Source of the DNA: Poa pratensis
Lineage: Eukaryota; Streptophyta; Magnoliopsida; Poales; Poaceae
Assembly: GCA_947311845.1 (NCBI GenBank)
Contig: CAMZMU010000052.1
Coordinates: 136,911,733-136,975,732, forward strand
Direction: 5' to 3'
DNA: 64,000 nucleotides
Shown here: in pieces, positions 22,537-32,648 of the stretch
How positions within the stretch are numbered: the stretch's first letter is position 1
Layout: every line of letters starts with the position of its first letter
Notes under the pieces: generated by a model
The model's database searches: none
What the model was told of the DNA's origin: nothing
Seen by the model: the letters and a program-made list of their open reading frames with translations, nothing else
Position numbers and translations under genes: made by a program

Positions 22537-23671
22537 TGTCGGCCTTGTGAAAACTGGGGTACCATGGGCCGGCCTGCCACAGCCCTCAAACGCTTCGCAG
22601 GAAATTCTACTAAGGACCAGGCGCTCAGCCTGATGAGCCTCGCGAGGGATTTTCCCTCGCGAGGGTTTCTTTGCTCGACTGAGCATATCTGCTAAGGACC
22701 AGACGTTCGGCCTAAGGGGCCTCGAGAGGAACTTATGCCTCAGGAAGGCCTCTCCTAGAAGACCATCAGGTCCTGGCGCGTCTCCGCGCTACCCTCGCGA
22801 GGTTTTCCCTCGCGAGGAGTCAACGGCTACAAAGCCTCGGCGAGGCCCCAGGCCCTCATGGGGTTCCTTCAAGTGGAAGCAAGCTCATGCGCACGCTGCA
22901 GAGCGCACATGGGCTCTGCGCCCGCTGCAGAGTGATGCGCGCGCCTGCGCACGGTGACGAAGACGCCGCAGTTGCCATTCTCATTTATAAAGCAGTCAAC
23001 AGAGCTGGGGGAGGCAAAGCAGACCCCGAGACTTGCCAATTTGGTGATAAAGCGGTCGGCCGCCGCTACGCTCCAACTGCGACGTCACTGTGGGGCACGC
23101 CACCAAGCTCTGCAGCGCCAGCCCACCGTCCTGGTTGGACGGTGCCTTTTTCTTCCAAGACGACGTGCTCCCTGCCATGGACCGCGTCCATGGACGCCCC
23201 CGATGCTGTGCGCTGTGCTCCAACTTAGCGGCAGTGTGGTATCCCTTCCCGCCGGAGGTTTTCGGGGAAGAGGACCAAGGCCGGTATATAAGGCGCCAGT
23301 GTACGACCTAGGAGGGGGATCCCGCATTCACCAATTCATTCAACACCCAAGCAGCTACGTCCGAAGGAGAAGACGGAGCTCATCCCACCATATTCCACCA
23401 TAGCCACAACTGTGCCTTCGGCAAGCACCCTTGTACTGTGAACCTCTCCAAGCAGTGCAATACATCTTAGCAGGACGTAGGGCTTTTACACCTCACGGTG
23501 GGCCTGAACCTGGGAAGCGGCTCGTGTTCCCTCTCTGTCGTGATGTTCCTCACCGAGCTTGACGAGACCGTCGCCGAGGTTGTTGTGGATCCGTTTGACG
23601 TTGTGTTCAGCCCCTTACTCGATTCCTGGCTTTTGAGAGACACCCCTAGTTCCTGGGACTAGTCTCCGACA
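22537..23671 (+). repeat. 3' LTR of element D
   Basis: 1,135 bases, with TATA box GTATATAAGG near 23,284. It is directly preceded by the polypurine tract and followed by target duplication TTTAC (23,672-23,676). Confidence 0.93.
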
Positions 23672-23689
23672 TTTACAATACGACGCAGC

Positions 23690-24000
23690 CCCCGAGCCTT
23701 CGGGTGTGGCTGAATTTGTTTTATTTTTTACCAACATTTTCGGCGCAGCCCCCGAGCCATCGGGTGCCTCTGATTTTTGTAATTTCTGTATAGCTTAACC
23801 CCCGAGCCTTCGGGTGTGGCTAAGGTGTTGGTATTTTCGTGGATTTTGAACAGCTCAGCCCCCGAGTCTTCGAGTACCGATGGTTTTGTGTTGGTTTCTA
23901 AGGCTTAGCCCCCGAGTCTTCGAGTATAGCTAAGGTGCTTTGGTTTTTGGTTTCATGCTCGTATGATGTAGCCCCCGAGCCTTCGGGTGTGGCCAAAGTT
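23690..24000 (-). repeat. Array of polypurine-tract-like motifs, element C
   Basis: Six further copies of AGCCCCCGAGCCTTCGGGTG or variants occur at spacings of about 50-65 bases. On C's coding strand each contains CTCGGGGGCT, the form expected of its own polypurine tract. The array separates the integrase from the antisense genes, as in A. Confidence 0.8.
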
Positions 24001-24191
24001 TACGTGGTGTGTATTATGCAAAGAAATAAAGAATGAATGAGGGGAACATTGATTTTATTCCACTCTTTGTGAGTTAAGCTGCAGGCCGCCTCATTAAAAA
24101 CCTTCCAGTCCCCTTAGGTACCCTTACAAGTGCGCGTCTGAAACCTGCAGCTATCCGACATATCGCCCATTACATTTGATGACTGAGTAGT

Positions 24192-25440
24192 CTAAGCATA
24201 AAAACGGCGCAGCTGCGCAACGTTCCATGGATTATGGGAGAGTTCTCCCATCTTCGCATGCTTCAGTGGATAAGCTCCACCGTCGATGACCTCTGTAACG
24301 ATGAAGGGCCCCTCCCATGGAGAGGCGAGCTTGTGGACCTTTTCTGCTTCAGGCAGAGGACCAAGTCGCCCACCATGAAGGACCGGGTGCGCAGTCGACA
24401 ACTATGATAGTTGCGGAGGCTTTGCTGATAGACGGTTGTACGGGCGACGGAGATGTCACGGGCTTCATCCAGCGTGTCGACGTCGTCCGCGAGTGCCTCA
24501 TCTGCTTTGTCTTCCTCGTATGTGGTGACCCTGGGTGCGTCGAATCGAAGATCGAATGGCAGGACTGCTTCTGCGTCGTACACCATGAAGAACGGTGTGT
24601 ACTGAGTCGACCTGTTTGGAGTTGTACGGAGGTTCCATAGGACTGATGGCAGTTCTACGACCCACACGCATGCTGCCGCTTGAGCGGTACCAAGAGCCGT
24701 TTCTTGATCCCGCTACACATGAGTCCGTTCGCCTTCTCCACCTGGCCGTTTGATTGCGGGTGCGTCACCGATGCGTAGTTGAGCTTGATTCCTTGATCCT
24801 TGCAGAAGTCCTGGAATTCCTCCACCGTGAAGTTGGTCCCGTTGTCAGTAATGATACTATGAGGGACTCCGAAACGGTATATGATCGACTTGATAAACTT
24901 GACCGCTGTCGAGGCAGACGAACTTGTGATGGGGACTGCTTCAATCCACTTTGTAAACTTGTCAACTACCACCAGGAGGTGAGTGTGTCCTCCGCGAGAG
25001 GACTTCCTGAGTGGCCCAACCATGTTGATTCCCCATTGGGCAAAAGGCCACGCCAACGGGATTGTCTTTAGTTCTGAAGCCGGTGCATGTGGCTTGGTTG
25101 CAAATTTCTGGCAGCCGATGCACTTCCTTACAATGTCTTCTGCGTCCCTGAGTGCTGTGAGCCAATAGAACCCTGCTCGAAAGGCTTTGGCGACGAGGGC
25201 TCGACTGCTTGCATGATGTCCGCAGGTTCCTGCGTGTATGTCTCGAAGGATGGCCTCGCCATCTTCATGTGCTATACACATCTGGAGGATTCCCGAGATG
25301 TTGCGCTTGTACAACTCACTGTGGATGATTGTGTATGCCTTAGCGCATCTGGCAACTCGTCGTGCTTCTGTTACATCTTCTGGGAGCTCGCCGTTCTTCA
25401 AATATGCTAGGAATCGATGTGTCCATGTTGGCTCGATGAG
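24192..25440 (-). pseudogene. Integrase of element C, nearly intact
   Basis: Reading leftwards from about 25,440: N-terminal EPTWTHRFLAYLKNGELPED, zinc-binding GHHASSRAL and CIGCQKFATK, then the DDE core VVDKFTKWIEAV, IITDNGTNFT and QSNGQVEKANG, so all three catalytic residues are present. A frame change near 24,655 (after LLVPLKR) moves the tail to another frame with WVVELPSVLWNLRTTPN and FFMVYDAEAVL. A second near 24,300 leads to VHKLASPWEGPFIVTEV and ends NPWNVAQLRRFYA. It is the best-preserved integrase here and serves as the reference for A's broken copy. Confidence 0.9.
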
Positions 25441-26150
25441 GAAGACTTCGACTGGTGGATCTTTCGTGCTGGGTGCAAAAGTTCTGGGCTGCGGCTGGGG
25501 CAGTCGAAGTTTGCGGCTCCGCCTTTTGCTTTGTCTTGATGGATCGATGCTCGATTTTCTCGAGGAAGACGCCAGGCGGTACCTGTGCCTTTGTGGAGCC
25601 GATATTGGCGAGTATGTCTGCCTCTTCATTGCTCTCGCGCCCAATATGGCGCAACTCGCACCCGTCGAAGTTGCCCTCCATGATGTTATACAATTCGCAC
25701 TAGGCAATCATGTTGTCTGTTGTAGCGGCGCATGCCTTCATAGTTTGCTGCACCACCAGGTTCGAATCGCCGTAGATCATGAGTCGGGTGCAGCCACACG
25801 CCTTGGCCATCCGCATGCCGTGCTGCAAGGCTTCGTACTCTGCCTCATTGTTTGGGGGTTTGGGGAAGTCCATCTACAGGACATAGCGGAGCTTGTCGCC
25901 TTTTGGTGATATAAGTATGACGTCTGCGCCTACGCCTTCATGCTTTTTTGACCCGTCGTAGTACATGGTCCAAGAGTTGGACAAATGTGGAATGTCAGGT
26001 AACTGAGCTTCGATCCACTCGGTGGTGAAGTCAGGGAGAACTTGTACCTTGATTGCTTTCGGGTGCTCATACCGGATGTCTCAAGGTCCAAACTCGATGA
26101 CCCACTTGGCGACTCACCCGGTTGCATCGGGGTTTGTGAGGATGTCACGC
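25340..26150 (-). pseudogene. RNase H region of element C
   Basis: Segments with MYYDGSKKHEGVGADVIL, PPNNEAEYEALQHGMRMA, IYGDSNLVVQQ and ESNEEADILANIGS mark the RNase H domain in at least two frames, with in-frame stops near 25,870 and 25,705. It connects directly to the integrase in one frame (25,707-24,655). Confidence 0.8.
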
Positions 26151-26509
26151 AGCGCCGCCAAGCTAACGACGGCTATGGGGTGCTCGGCGAAGTAGTGTGC
26201 AACCTTTCGCGATGACATGAACACAGTGTAGGCTACCTTCTGATAGTGCGGGTACCGCTGTTTTCATATTGAGAGGACCTCGCTAAGGTAATAGACGGGT
26301 CTCTGTATGCCATGAGGATGTCCATCTTCCATGCGCTTGACCACCAGTACTGTGCCGACCACCCGATTAGTTGCAGAAACGTACAAGAACAGCGGCTCGC
26401 GCTCCTGGGGTGCCACCAGGATCGGAGGGCTTGTCAGTACACGCTTAATATCATCAAAGGTTCATTGTGCTTCGGGTGTCCACTCGAATTTGTCTGATTT
26501 CTTCATCAG

Positions 26510-27152
26510 CTAATAAAATGGGAGCGCCTTCTCGCCTAGTTTGCTGATGAAGCGGCTGAGTGCCGCGACTCGACCGGCCAGTTTTTGGATCTCTCGAAGC
26601 TTGGTTGGTGGTGGCATGGTCAGGATGGCTTGTAGCTTCTCCGGGTCCGCCTCGATGCCGCGGGCTGAAACAAGGTATCCCAGGAGCGGTCCGGCTGGCA
26701 CGCCAAAGACACACTTCTTAGGATTGAGTTTGATCTTGTAGTGCTTGAGGTTGGCGAATGTTTCGCGCAGGTCTTCGAGGAGTGTCGATTCCTTTTTTGT
26801 TTTGATGACGATGTCGTCTACGTAGACTTGGACGTTGCGTCCGATCTGCTTCCTGAGACAGTTTTGCATCATGCGCTGGTATCTTGAGCCCGAATGGCAT
26901 AGTTGTGTAGCAGTAGACGCCGTAAGGGGTGATGAAGGCAGTCTTGTCTTCATCCTCTTCTCTCATCCTTATCTGGTTGTAGCCTGAGAAGGCATCCAGG
27001 AAGGACAGACGCTCACATCCTGCCGTCGAGTCGACAATCTGGTCGATACGCGGCAAGGGGAAGTGGTCCTTGGGACAACACTTGTTGAGGGACGTGAAGT
27101 CGACACACATGCAGAGGATTTTTGGGTTCTTCTTTGGCACTAGGACAGGGTT
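26510..27152 (-). pseudogene. Reverse transcriptase of element C, downstream part
   Basis: Reading leftwards: VPKKNPKILCMCVDFTSLNK, CCPKDHFPLPRIDQ, FLDAFSGYNQIRM, YTTMPFGLK, then after a frame change near 26,870 the catalytic box YVDDIVIK (around 26,825-26,802) and LNPKKCVFGVPAGPLLGYL. The upstream RT part is at 35,924-36,108, because E was inserted between the residues WVANPV and LVPKKN. Confidence 0.9.
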
Positions 27153-27669
27153 TGTCGTGGGTTTGTCACGTCAGGTGTCATGGATGACTTCGTAGGTGTG
27201 GGATTACGCGAGTCAAGCATCTCCGAGCTTGGGATCACAGGAGCAAAGATCAACACAGATTTACCCAGTTCGGCCCCCTCAATGTGAGGTAAAAGACCTA
27301 CTTCCTGCCTACCCTAGATTGGTATTGATATGATATTCGAGGTGTTACAATGGAGGCGATCCGATCTGGTACTCGCCGTATGAGCTAGGGTTTAAGGGCT
27401 TGACCCCCTCTAAGTTCTGCGAGTCCCCTTTATATACACAGAGGCTCGTCATGTTACAAAGGAAACTTTCTCCACAAGGAATATATCAGCAGGATCCTAC
27501 ATGGAGACTATTTAGTCCTTACGTCTTCCAGGATACGTCTTCTAGATCCTTCTCCTTGTGGCGGTTCAATACTGGGCTCGCTCCCATGTGGGCTTTTGCC
27601 CGTGCGAGTAAAGTAAGTCGCATCTGTAAACATGGGCCGCGGGTTAATCCAGAAAGTATTCCCCCGACA
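27153..27669 (-). repeat. 3' LTR of element E
   Basis: Left LTR, running from TGTCGTGGGT to CCCCCGACA on the plus strand. TATA box in minus orientation near 27,428. Confidence 0.93.
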
Positions 27670-27922
27670 TTAGCCCCCAAGATTGGTTAGGACTTTGCAG
27701 TGAGAATCTCCTGGTCACGGGAAATGGTTGTTGAGTCGCACAGCAAGTGTTCTGACCAATCTCTGATTGATGCGATTAAAGCCGCGACTTATGCATGCGG
27801 CTCATCTTCTCTGCTGGGAATATTTTGTCTCCCTTAATTGCGGACCGTTCCTCGTTTTGCGGGCGCAGATTGTGCCGTTGGCCATGGGCGCAGATTGTGC
27901 CGTTAGTTGCGGGCCCCTCCAG

Positions 27923-27929
27923 TTATAAG
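27923..27929 (+). promoter_or_regulatory. TATA-like box of element E antisense gene
   Basis: TTATAAG lies about 113 bases before the ATG at 28,040. A C-rich leader (near 27,985-28,035) follows, as expected of a grass 5' UTR. Inferred. Confidence 0.5.
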
Positions 27930-28039
27930 CTGCGGCCGTCTAGGTCAATTATCCACTTGCCTCTGCTCTTTCTTCGTTCCTAGCCGCGCCGCCTCCTTCC
28001 TCAACCAAGCTCAGCCCTCAATCCCATCTCCTTCTCGCA

Positions 28040-31000
28040 ATGGCGCCCAAGGCAAAGCCATCTGATGATAAGCGCAAGATTTCCTGTAATTGGGAGGGAT
28101 CTTGGGTGACGGAGGCGGTCCTCACGGATCAGGCTGCCAAGGGTTTCCTGCCCCCAAAGGAGAGCAACATCTGGCGGGCTCCAGGCAGCGAAATTGAACC
28201 ACGCCCCAAGCCCAACGAACTGGTGATGTTCGTGGAGCGCGGATTCACGCCGCCCGGCTCCCTCTTCTTCCGCGATTTGATGCGGCGCCTAGGCCTCCGT
28301 CTTCACGACATCGGGCCCAACTCAATGCTCCAAGTGAGCAATTTCCATGTGTTGTGTGAGGATTACCTCGGCATAGCCCCAACATCGATCTGTCGCTGGC
28401 TTCTTTTCCTTGCAACAGCCAACTCGTTTCCAAAGGCGGGGCCTATGTTCAGGTCGGCGCCATTTCTCTGCAACGTCACCGCAACTCTGTTCTTCCCAAG
28501 CTGGCCCTGGCGAATCGACCCAGGGCTTGGCAGAAATCCTTTCTCTACTGCCAAGATACTTCTCCGGAGGGCGAGACTCGCCTCCCCTCCTGGTCCAACT
28601 CCGCCATCGTGCCCTCCGAGGCACTGAAATCAAAGCCTCGCGACTCTGCCACGGCCTTCCTCAACGAGTCGCTGATCAAGGTCCGCGCCTTAATTGGTCA
28701 TGGCCTCACTGGCCTTGATCACCTTTCCTGCTAGACCAAGTGGCATATCCAGCCCATGAGCCCGCGGCAGCGATCCTTCCTCGAGTGCTCCGGCACTTCC
28801 GCCGATGTCGATCGCATCCTTCGATAAGGTGGGGCTTGCCCCTTTTAGCATTAACAACAAGCCTTTGAGGTAGCACTTCTTGTCTGTCTCTTTGTCTTTG
28901 TAATTGAATCGCTTCTTTTTGTTAATAATGCAATCTGTTTTTTCTTGAACTAGGCTGATGAGAACTATTGGTCACTTCCTGCGACCGACGCTGGCACTGC
29001 TGCTCCCAAGCGTGCCGCGAGAAAGAAGCTGCTGCCCGCTTTGGAGGGCAGCGAGATTGCTGACATCCCCTCTGTCGCCACCGCGGCTTCAGAGGGTGAA
29101 GATACTGAACTGGACGAGGATGACAGTCCAGTGCCAGACGTGAGTTCTGCTGCCGCGGCTGGCCCAACTCCCCGTAGGGCCTCCAAGAGGCTATCTCGTG
29201 AGGAGCCAGAGCTTGATGCTCTGGAAAATCCTGAGGCCACAAAGCGCCGCAAGCCTGCTGCGGGTGCGACCTCCTCCGCTGCCAGGCGTGTGTATAAGGC
29301 CACCACCTCAGCTGAAGAAGACATGGGTCCCCAGTCTGGTAATTTCTGCTGTCTTGACATCTGGGCAACATATTATTTTCCCTTTATTGACGCACAAATT
29401 TCTGGTTGTAGACTCTGGGATCCAAGGCCTGTCATCGCCGTCAAGTGACAGCCTCATGGCCTTTGTGAAGATGGCTCCAGAGTTAGTAACCTTTCTTATA
29501 ACTATAACCCTTTTATTCTGCCACATAGGCTTCTTTTTCACAGTACTCTTGTTGCTGCAGAGGTGCTACGGACATCACAACTGCGGCTGACCTAGGAGGT
29601 ATCTCCGAGGCCGTGGTTGAGCCGCACGTGGCTCCCGCGGCTGATGCTACCATGGCGGAGGGCATGGCCACCAGTGACGACATGGTTACAGCCCCTGTTC
29701 CTGACAAAGGTACTCAAGAGGTAGCTCTGGAGGACGGAACAGATCTCCTTATGGTCCAAGACGTGGAGAAGGTCAACCCTTCCTCCATAGTCGCAGCGGC
29801 CAAGGATGCTGATGCACCGCTGATTGAGTCACCAGCGGCTGATAACCAGCAGTCACCAGCTCTGCGCGCCGAGGTCGCTTCTTCCTCCTCCATGAGTCGC
29901 GCTGAAAAACTATCAGAGGCCATCATTGCCTCAACTGACAAGCAGGCCACGGAGCTTCGCGAGGCCCTGTCTAATCTGTCCGCGGCTTACAAGGTAAGTT
30001 TCTGTCTCGACCTTATCTGTCTCTAGCCCCCAAGGATCAAGTTTCTTCTTTGACTATAAAAGGAGACTTGATACTTTTCTTTTTGTAGGAGGAACTACGT
30101 GCCGTGACAGCGGACAGACTCGCCTTGGAAAAGCAGCTGGGGGAAACTCCTTCTGAACTAAAAAGGCTGCACGAGCTCCTGGGCCAGTGTGACGCTGAGC
30201 TGAAGAAAAGGGAAGCCAGGATGGGCAAGCTGTCTGATGAGAGGTTCAAGTTGTCTGAGCAAGCCAAGTCCACCGAGCTGCGGCTTAAAAAGGTTGAAGA
30301 TAAGTTCCAAGAGAGGGTCCAGCAACTGGATCTCCAAATCAGCGCTCAGAAGGACGCCATTGCTCAAGCCAATGAGGATGCAAGGCTAAAGGCCGTTGAA
30401 ATTGGCGATCTTGAGAAAAATTGACAAAAGTTTCTGACGCCCATAACCTTGTCCATGCCAAAGTCTGTATCATGACCCAAGAGCTGGCTGGTACGTGTTG
30501 CGACTCACCGCTGCATCTTTTCTCTTGACTTTCTTATTTTTATATGTAATCGAACCAAATCTCTGTTTACAGGTGAGGAGTCTGCACTGCAGCGTAAGAC
30601 CACTTAGGAACAGCTGGACTACATCCATGAGTTTACGCGGAAAGCTTGTGACGCTATGAAGCCGCTGTCTTCCTGCCTGCTGCCAACCAAGCCCGTCCCT
30701 GCTGACTCTGAAGGGCTGCTGAAAATATTGCTTAAAGCGCCCCAATATTTCTTGGACTGGAAGGAATCCTCAGCTCGCTCCGGCGCGGCCCATGTTCTTG
30801 CATTAGCCAAGACATACTATCCATCCTTTGATGCTGCCAAGGTCGCGCAAGGCAGACCCTCGAAGAAGGTGGATGGCACTGATCTGACGGCCTCGGAGTA
30901 TGCAGCCACTTGGAAGAGCATGCGCGGTCATGCGACTGAGTTGGTGAATGGGGTGGATCTGGCGACCTATCTGGGGAAATATAATGCAGATGGTAGCAGA

Positions 31001-31099
31001 TTTGAGAAGGTAGCCACTCCATCGGCCAGCGCAGTTATTCCACAAGAGAAGAACCCCTCTCTAGTGTATCCAGCTCTGCAGCCCCCAAGCCGTGACTGA
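28040..31099 (+). pseudogene. Antisense gene of element E
   Basis: It starts MAPKAKPSDDKRKIS (28,040), closely parallel to MAPKKTTASS in D. Exon 1 carries the PF04195-type domain: LGLRLHDIGPNSMLQVSNF and YLGIAPTSICRW. The frame is lost after about 28,430. Acidic and serine-rich exons follow (28,960-29,337 and 29,560-29,994), then a coiled-coil exon (30,089-30,423, with ADRLALEKQLGE) ending in a premature TGA. A terminal exon (about 30,574-31,099) opens with a TAG, then carries LSSCLLPTKPVPADSEGLL and AAHVLALAKTYYPSF. GT and AG junctions are visible at several borders. It is degraded but keeps the whole domain order. Confidence 0.7.
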
Positions 31100-31686
31100 G
31101 AAGCCGTCCGGCGAGCCTGCAACTGCTCCTTCTGACAAGCTTGGTAAGCCGCCAGTTCCTCCTGCCCACAAGTCAAAAACTGGGCGCAAGTGAAAAAACA
31201 ATGATTTAATGAATTCAGCCCTTAGTGGCTTGTAATAACTTGTTTGAATTATGCATGTCAAAGACAATATTATTATTTTTAAGTACTCTCAGCAGTACAT
31301 ATTTCGACCAATAGGCTGGTCCTTATGATTTGTCTCGGTTTTTCCTCACTTAGGCCCTTGCACGGCTCAGTATTTTCCAGGTAAAAAATGCGTGTTCAGG
31401 GTCGAGAGCGGCCATGATAGGCGATCAAACTCAATTGACGCCGCACCCCTAGTACTTTGGCCGCATAGTGCAAGTCGCATCCAAGAGAGGTTGAGCATAA
31501 TCACGATAAATGCCACACGTTTGGCGATCCCAAGGTAATAGGCCGCGCTAAAAAGCTGCTGCGCCCCCAAGGAACCAATGATTAAAAAATAAAAGACTCA
31601 CAACTCAATTGGTAATTTGAGGCAAAACGACAACCGCTACATAGTAGGGGTGCCGGCTTTATTTCATAATCATTATATGATACAAA
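31100..31686. other. Non-coding spacer of element E
   Basis: No supported gene. It lies between the antisense gene and the 39-bp repeats. This is where RT, RNase H and integrase would be expected in an autonomous relative. Confidence 0.6.
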
Positions 31687-31910
31687 GGGTCGGTCGCGCC
31701 TAGGTGGCGACCAGATATGATGCATGGGTCGGTCGCGCCTGAGTGGCGACCAGAAATGGGTCGATCGCGCCTAGGTGGCGATCAGAGGTGATACATGGGT
31801 CGGTCGCGCCTGAGTGGCGACCAGAAGTGATACATGGGTCGGTCGCGCCTGAGTGGCGATCAGAAGTGATACATGGGTCGGTCGCGCCTGAGTGGCAACC
31901 AGAAGTGAAG
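31687..31910 (-). repeat. 39-bp tandem repeats in element E
   Basis: Six direct repeats of about 39 bases based on GGGTCGGTCGCGCCTGAGTG followed by GCGACCAGAAGTGATACAT, one of them shortened. The period is a multiple of three, so all frames stay periodic (13-residue units such as GSVAPEWRPEVIH on the plus strand). Whether any is translated is unknown. Confidence 0.9.
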
Positions 31911-32003
31911 TTTTTTAGCCCTGAGTGGCTAGCTTGATAATGTAAACCCTTGGTGGTTTTGTTGCAGTTGCTAATGGCAGCTTGCGATGCCAGGGACGTA
32001 TCC

Positions 32004-32643
32004 TTATTGGCGATGGCCTGTAGCCCTTGACTTCCTTGCCTCCCTTGCGGCCGTAATCTGAAGCCACAAATCAGGCAGGTGCCTCTTGGCTTCCACGATG
32101 TCATCAAAGTTTTGCTGTGACTCGCTCATGGGCCTGCTCTCTGCGATGCAGGCTGCTCTGGCCATGGCCTTTTTGCCTTCTTCGCATTCTTGAGCTATCC
32201 TTTTATCGCCATTATTGGTGATGACTCCCCTGGGACCTGGCATCTTTAGCTTCAGGTACACGTAGCATGGTCTTGCCATAAATTTTGTGAACGCCTCTCT
32301 GCCAAACAGCGCGTGATATGGGCTCTGAAAATCCACAACCTCGAACCAGATGTACTCGCTTCTGAAGTTGCTTTGTGTCCCAAAGGCGACTTCCAAGTTG
32401 ATTCGCCCCAATGGCTGGGCTGATATGCATGGCACAACGCCATGGAAGGTCGTTCTTGATGGGTGTAGCTGCTTTTCTTGGAGGTTCATTCTCTTGAAGG
32501 TCTCATAGTATAGTATATTGATGTTGCTGCCTCCATCCATCAGCACTTTGCTTAACTTGTATCTTGTGACTTGAGGGGCAACCACCAGCGCGAGTTTGCC
32601 CTCTTCATTTATTTCTCCTGGGTGATCTTCGCGGCTCCAAACA
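32004..32643 (-). pseudogene. Protease of element E
   Basis: Retropepsin-like domain with the loop VLMDGGSNINILYYETF (near 32,540), FHGVVPCISAQPLG, YHALFGREAFTKFMA and MPGPRGVITNNG. It is in the same frame as gag, separated only by the TAG at 32,649. The frame ends at TAA 32,004, shortly before the 39-bp repeats; no RT follows. Confidence 0.88.
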
Positions 32644-32648
32644 ACCGG

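Larger units (their letters stand above)
12201..23671 (+). mobile_element. Complete LTR retrotransposon D (Tat-type gypsy, 11.5 kb)
   Basis: Direct LTRs at 12,201-13,332 and 22,537-23,671 both begin TGTCGGCC and end TCTCCGACA. The element is flanked by the 5-bp duplication TTTAC at 12,196-12,200 and 23,672-23,676, and joining the flanks restores element C's repeat array. Order inside: primer binding site, gag, protease, RT, RNase H, integrase, then an antisense gene on the minus strand and a polypurine tract (GGGCCCGGGGCTAC). The LTRs differ by roughly a few percent by eye, mostly near their starts. The coding region carries many frame changes, so D is structurally complete but not coding-competent. 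Confidence 0.95.

Noticed and set aside
20330..22550. Long plus-strand open frames (355 and 363 residues)
   Set aside because: They lie opposite the antisense gene of D, show no domain and are rich in Ser/Arg/Ala from GC-biased codons; treated as shadows.
31687..31910. Possible CRISPR-like array
   Set aside because: Units are contiguous tandem repeats without unique spacers and lie inside a plant retrotransposon.
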